NCBI RefSeq assembly: GCF_031846165.1
Contig: NZ_JAVRIE010000004.1
Location: forward strand, 62,001-126,000
From: Glaciecola blandensis
Lineage (GTDB): Bacteria > Pseudomonadota > Gammaproteobacteria > Enterobacterales > Alteromonadaceae
DNA length: 64,000 nt
Reading direction: 5' to 3'
Positions 62,075 to 64,000 of this stretch are shown piece after piece; position 1 is the stretch's first letter; each line of letters starts with the position of its first letter. Position numbers and translations under genes: made by a program. The notes below the pieces were generated by a model. That model searched no databases, was not told where the DNA came from, and saw only the letters and a list, made by a program, of their open reading frames with translations.

Positions 62075-64000
62075 ATGTTGAAATCAATTAAGCTAAATCA
62101 ATGGTTGAAAGGTCTATCTTGGGCATTCCTAACCCTGGTGCTACTGCTGATATTAATCACAGCGTTGTTGCTGTCGCCTATGGGTATCAAATTTGGTGTG
62201 AATAAGCTCAATGAAATGGATGCGGGAATATCGATAGACTATGACTCAGGAAGCTTGTACTCATCTATCAAACTCAAGAATATCAGTGTTCGCCAGCCAG
62301 GCCTAGAACTCGATGCAGACAAGGCAGAGGTAGACCTCAGCCTAAGCTGCTTATGGAGCGCTGAAGTATGCATAAACAATATCGACTTAGGCAAAATCAA
62401 GTTAGCGCTCTCTGAAACTGAAGCCGCCCCTAAATCGGACACACCTATTTCCGAACTTATCACTTTGCCTGTGATGATTAGATTGCATGAATTATCACTT
62501 GATGAGCTGAATATTTTTCAGAATGAAACTTTGCTTTTGGACGCGAAAGATTTCGCACTTGCTCTGCAATTTGAGAAGGTACTAGAGATAAAAAAGCTGA
62601 CCTTAGGTGAGCTCAATTATTATATTCCACAGCAGTCTGAAGTGCCTGAACCAACAATAGCGCCAAGTGAGAGCGAGAGTAGAGAATGGTTGGCGAAGCT
62701 GGGCAATTTCAAATATGACCCCATCACGCTTCCACGGGTATTCGTGCCGATTCAAGCTAAGCTAGCTAATACCCGAATCAACAATATCTGCGTCCTTAAA
62801 CATACGGAATTATTACCAAGCAATCTATATTGTTTGTCTTCGCTGAACATTGGCGCTCAAATAAAAAAACAAGAGCTAAGCAGCAAGCTCACTTTTTCTT
62901 CTTTTGAAGACAAACGGGACACACCTATTTTTGTGCCACTCGATGTAATGACTTCGGCCACCGTTAATTTTGCTGACAAGCTTCGCCATGATATTAAGCT
63001 CGAAATCAAACCGAACAGCAGCGCTAAAAGTATTGAAGGTAAACCGAAATCGGACACACCTAAAACTACTAGTGCGGATAGCTTCGTAATTGCGATATCT
63101 GGAGACCAATCTCAGACATTTCTCAATTTCAAGCATGCAGCGGCAAAACAAAACATTGTTGATGCCAGTTTGAATTTAGAGGTATCTCAGGCAGAACTGC
63201 CAGTAGATATTGAATTTGCATTCAATGGAATAAACGAAAGCGCAAAAGCTTCGTTAACCAATTTGTTGCCAGGGGTTTCTGAACAGCAATTAGAACCCTT
63301 AATAGGTGTGTCCAATTTGAGGGCGAGCGTAGTGGGGGATATCAACCAATACGCTGTTTCCGTCGAGGGCAAAGGCCAACAGGTCATGGGTGTTTCAAAT
63401 GTCTATGTTGATGCCTTGATATCTCCGAAAACGAAAGAAAGTCTAGTAAATATCGAACAAGCACTTATTTCTGGAGACATAGGGAAGCTGAGTTATGCAG
63501 GAAAAGTGTTTGTAGAGACGAATGCGTCACTCAATGAGTTAACGCTAGAAGGCTTGTTAGGACTTGAAAAATTAGATCCTAGTTATCTATCAACGGATCT
63601 TATGGGCATGTTTAGTGGTGAGCTCCCTCACACTGTTACGCTCAATGAAGTCACCCAGTGGGCGAGTATTTCTGACGCCGCAATTGATGGCTCATGGCAA
63701 GAGCTACCTTTTAAGTCCGCTTTGAACCTGCGTTTGGATAAGAGTGGTAATATCTTTGTTGAAGAGTTTTTGTTGAATCAATCAGAAAACGTGATGAAAG
63801 CAAGCGGGCAGCTATATAGTCAAAAAGCTTTAGATGCTATTGAAAGTGTCTTAGAGCAGCAAAATTTTGCAGCTCAGCAAAGTACAACTGTATCAAAGCA
63901 AAACTCAAGTAAGCTCGACAGCAGTCTTCTGGTGTTCGATTTTGATTTTAATTCATTTGAAGATATTTACCCATCCCTAGAAGGCGCGCTTAGTTTGCAA
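62075..64000 (+). CDS. tamB: Translocation and assembly module TamB, N-terminal part (3' truncated by window)
   Basis: The frame is open from the ATG at 62075 to the window edge (642 codons; E. coli TamB has 1259). It has an N-terminal signal anchor (about 14-32, LSWAFLTLVLLLILITALLL), then repeated AsmA/TamB-like beta-strand periplasmic segments (LKNISVRQPGLELDADKAEVDLSLSCLW in shorter blocks). It partners TamA in a bridge across the periplasm; the two genes are one base apart. Four copies of a 17-19-base motif containing GGACACACCTA lie inside the gene, which is odd for coding DNA. Confidence 0.88.
   Translation, partial: MLKSIKLNQWLKGLSWAFLTLVLLLILITALLLSPMGIKFGVNKLNEMDAGISIDYDSGSLYSSIKLKNISVRQPGLELDADKAEVDLSLSCLWSAEVCINNIDLGKIKLALSETEAAPKSDTPISELITLPVMIRLHELSLDELNIFQNETLLLDAKDFALALQFEKVLEIKKLTLGELNYYIPQQSEVPEPTIAPSESESREWLAKLGNFKYDPITLPRVFVPIQAKLANTRINNICVLKHTELLPSNLYCLSSLNIGAQIKKQELSSKLTFSSFEDKRDTPIFVPLDVMTSATVNFADKLRHDIKLEIKPNSSAKSIEGKPKSDTPKTTSADSFVIAISGDQSQTFLNFKHAAAKQNIVDASLNLEVSQAELPVDIEFAFNGINESAKASLTNLLPGVSEQQLEPLIGVSNLRASVVGDINQYAVSVEGKGQQVMGVSNVYVDALISPKTKESLVNIEQALISGDIGKLSYAGKVFVETNASLNELTLEGLLGLEKLDPSYLSTDLMGMFSGELPHTVTLNEVTQWASISDAAIDGSWQELPFKSALNLRLDKSGNIFVEEFLLNQSENVMKASGQLYSQKALDAIESVLEQQNFAAQQSTTVSKQNSSKLDSSLLVFDFDFNSFEDIYPSLEGALSLQ
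62432..63318. repeat. Dispersed 17-19-base motif, four copies inside tamB
   Basis: AAATCGGACACACCTATTT at 62432-62450, AAACGGGACACACCTATTT at 62912-62930, AAATCGGACACACCTAAAA at 63047-63065, and an inverted copy (AAATTGGACACACCTATT on the minus strand) at 63301-63318. The forward copies encode S/R-D-T-P in the same frame. The span given covers all four; the DNA between is ordinary tamB. Confidence 0.8.

Overview
The window is a chromosomal segment of a marine, polysaccharide-using gammaproteobacterium, most likely of the Alteromonadaceae (Glaciecola/Paraglaciecola/Alteromonas type). This is inferred from gene order and protein character, not from a database search. Housekeeping blocks keep classical gammaproteobacterial order: ispB | rplU-rpmA-obgE-folA; ftsB-ispD-ispF-truD-surE-pcm-yqaA-nlpD-rpoS; rpmE | priA-ftsN-hslV-hslU. 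Between them lie carbohydrate-use islands.

Layout. 1-1503: 3' part of a molybdopterin oxidoreductase. 1677-5934: xylan cluster (GH10 lipoprotein xylanase, GPH symporter, GH43 beta-xylosidase). 5935-6240: REP-like elements and a 17-bp tandem repeat. 6330-9669 (-): fadBA beta-oxidation operon. 10006-13402: lytic transglycosylase and PepQ. 13431-23274: alpha-glucoside locus, with two tandem FAD-dependent halogenase-like genes and a TonB-dependent receptor on the minus strand, divergent from an MFS sugar transporter and a GH13 glucosidase. 23377-25861: an alpha/beta hydrolase, a small membrane protein and ispB. 26113-28916: ribosomal proteins, two large cloverleaf-type inverted repeats, obgE and folA. 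28897-37891 (-): a membrane protein, the rpoS-to-ftsB stress/isoprenoid/division block and an AsmA-like envelope protein. 38180-44925: putA, a TRIC-like channel, an SH3 protein and a CYTH-CHAD protein. 45365-47920: ahpC and ahpF. 48179-51202: amylosucrase with a LacI regulator. 51356-52606: malic enzyme. 52977-58473: rpmE, priA, ftsN, hslVU. 58716-59953 (-): a two-gene RiPP locus (ATP-grasp ligase plus a double-glycine-leader precursor). 60286-64000: tamA and the 5' half of tamB.

Functionally the window combines extracellular glycan uptake (xylan; probably alpha-1,6-glucosides; sucrose-to-glucan conversion) with core metabolism, envelope biogenesis (TamAB, FtsN, FtsB, NlpD, Slt) and stress control (RpoS, AhpCF, HslVU). 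The best candidate for an undescribed system is the graspetide-like pair at 58716-59953. Its 71-residue precursor has a GG leader and a Thr/Ser/Asp/Glu-bearing core, next to a ligase of the microviridin/marinostatin-type ATP-grasp fold, and no dedicated transporter or protease is visible. Other points of interest are a probable ATT start codon for tamA, repeated 19-mers inside tamB, the tandem halogenases in a sugar locus, and the paired cloverleaf repeats upstream of obgE. No tRNA, rRNA, CRISPR array, prophage or insertion-sequence transposase was recognised.
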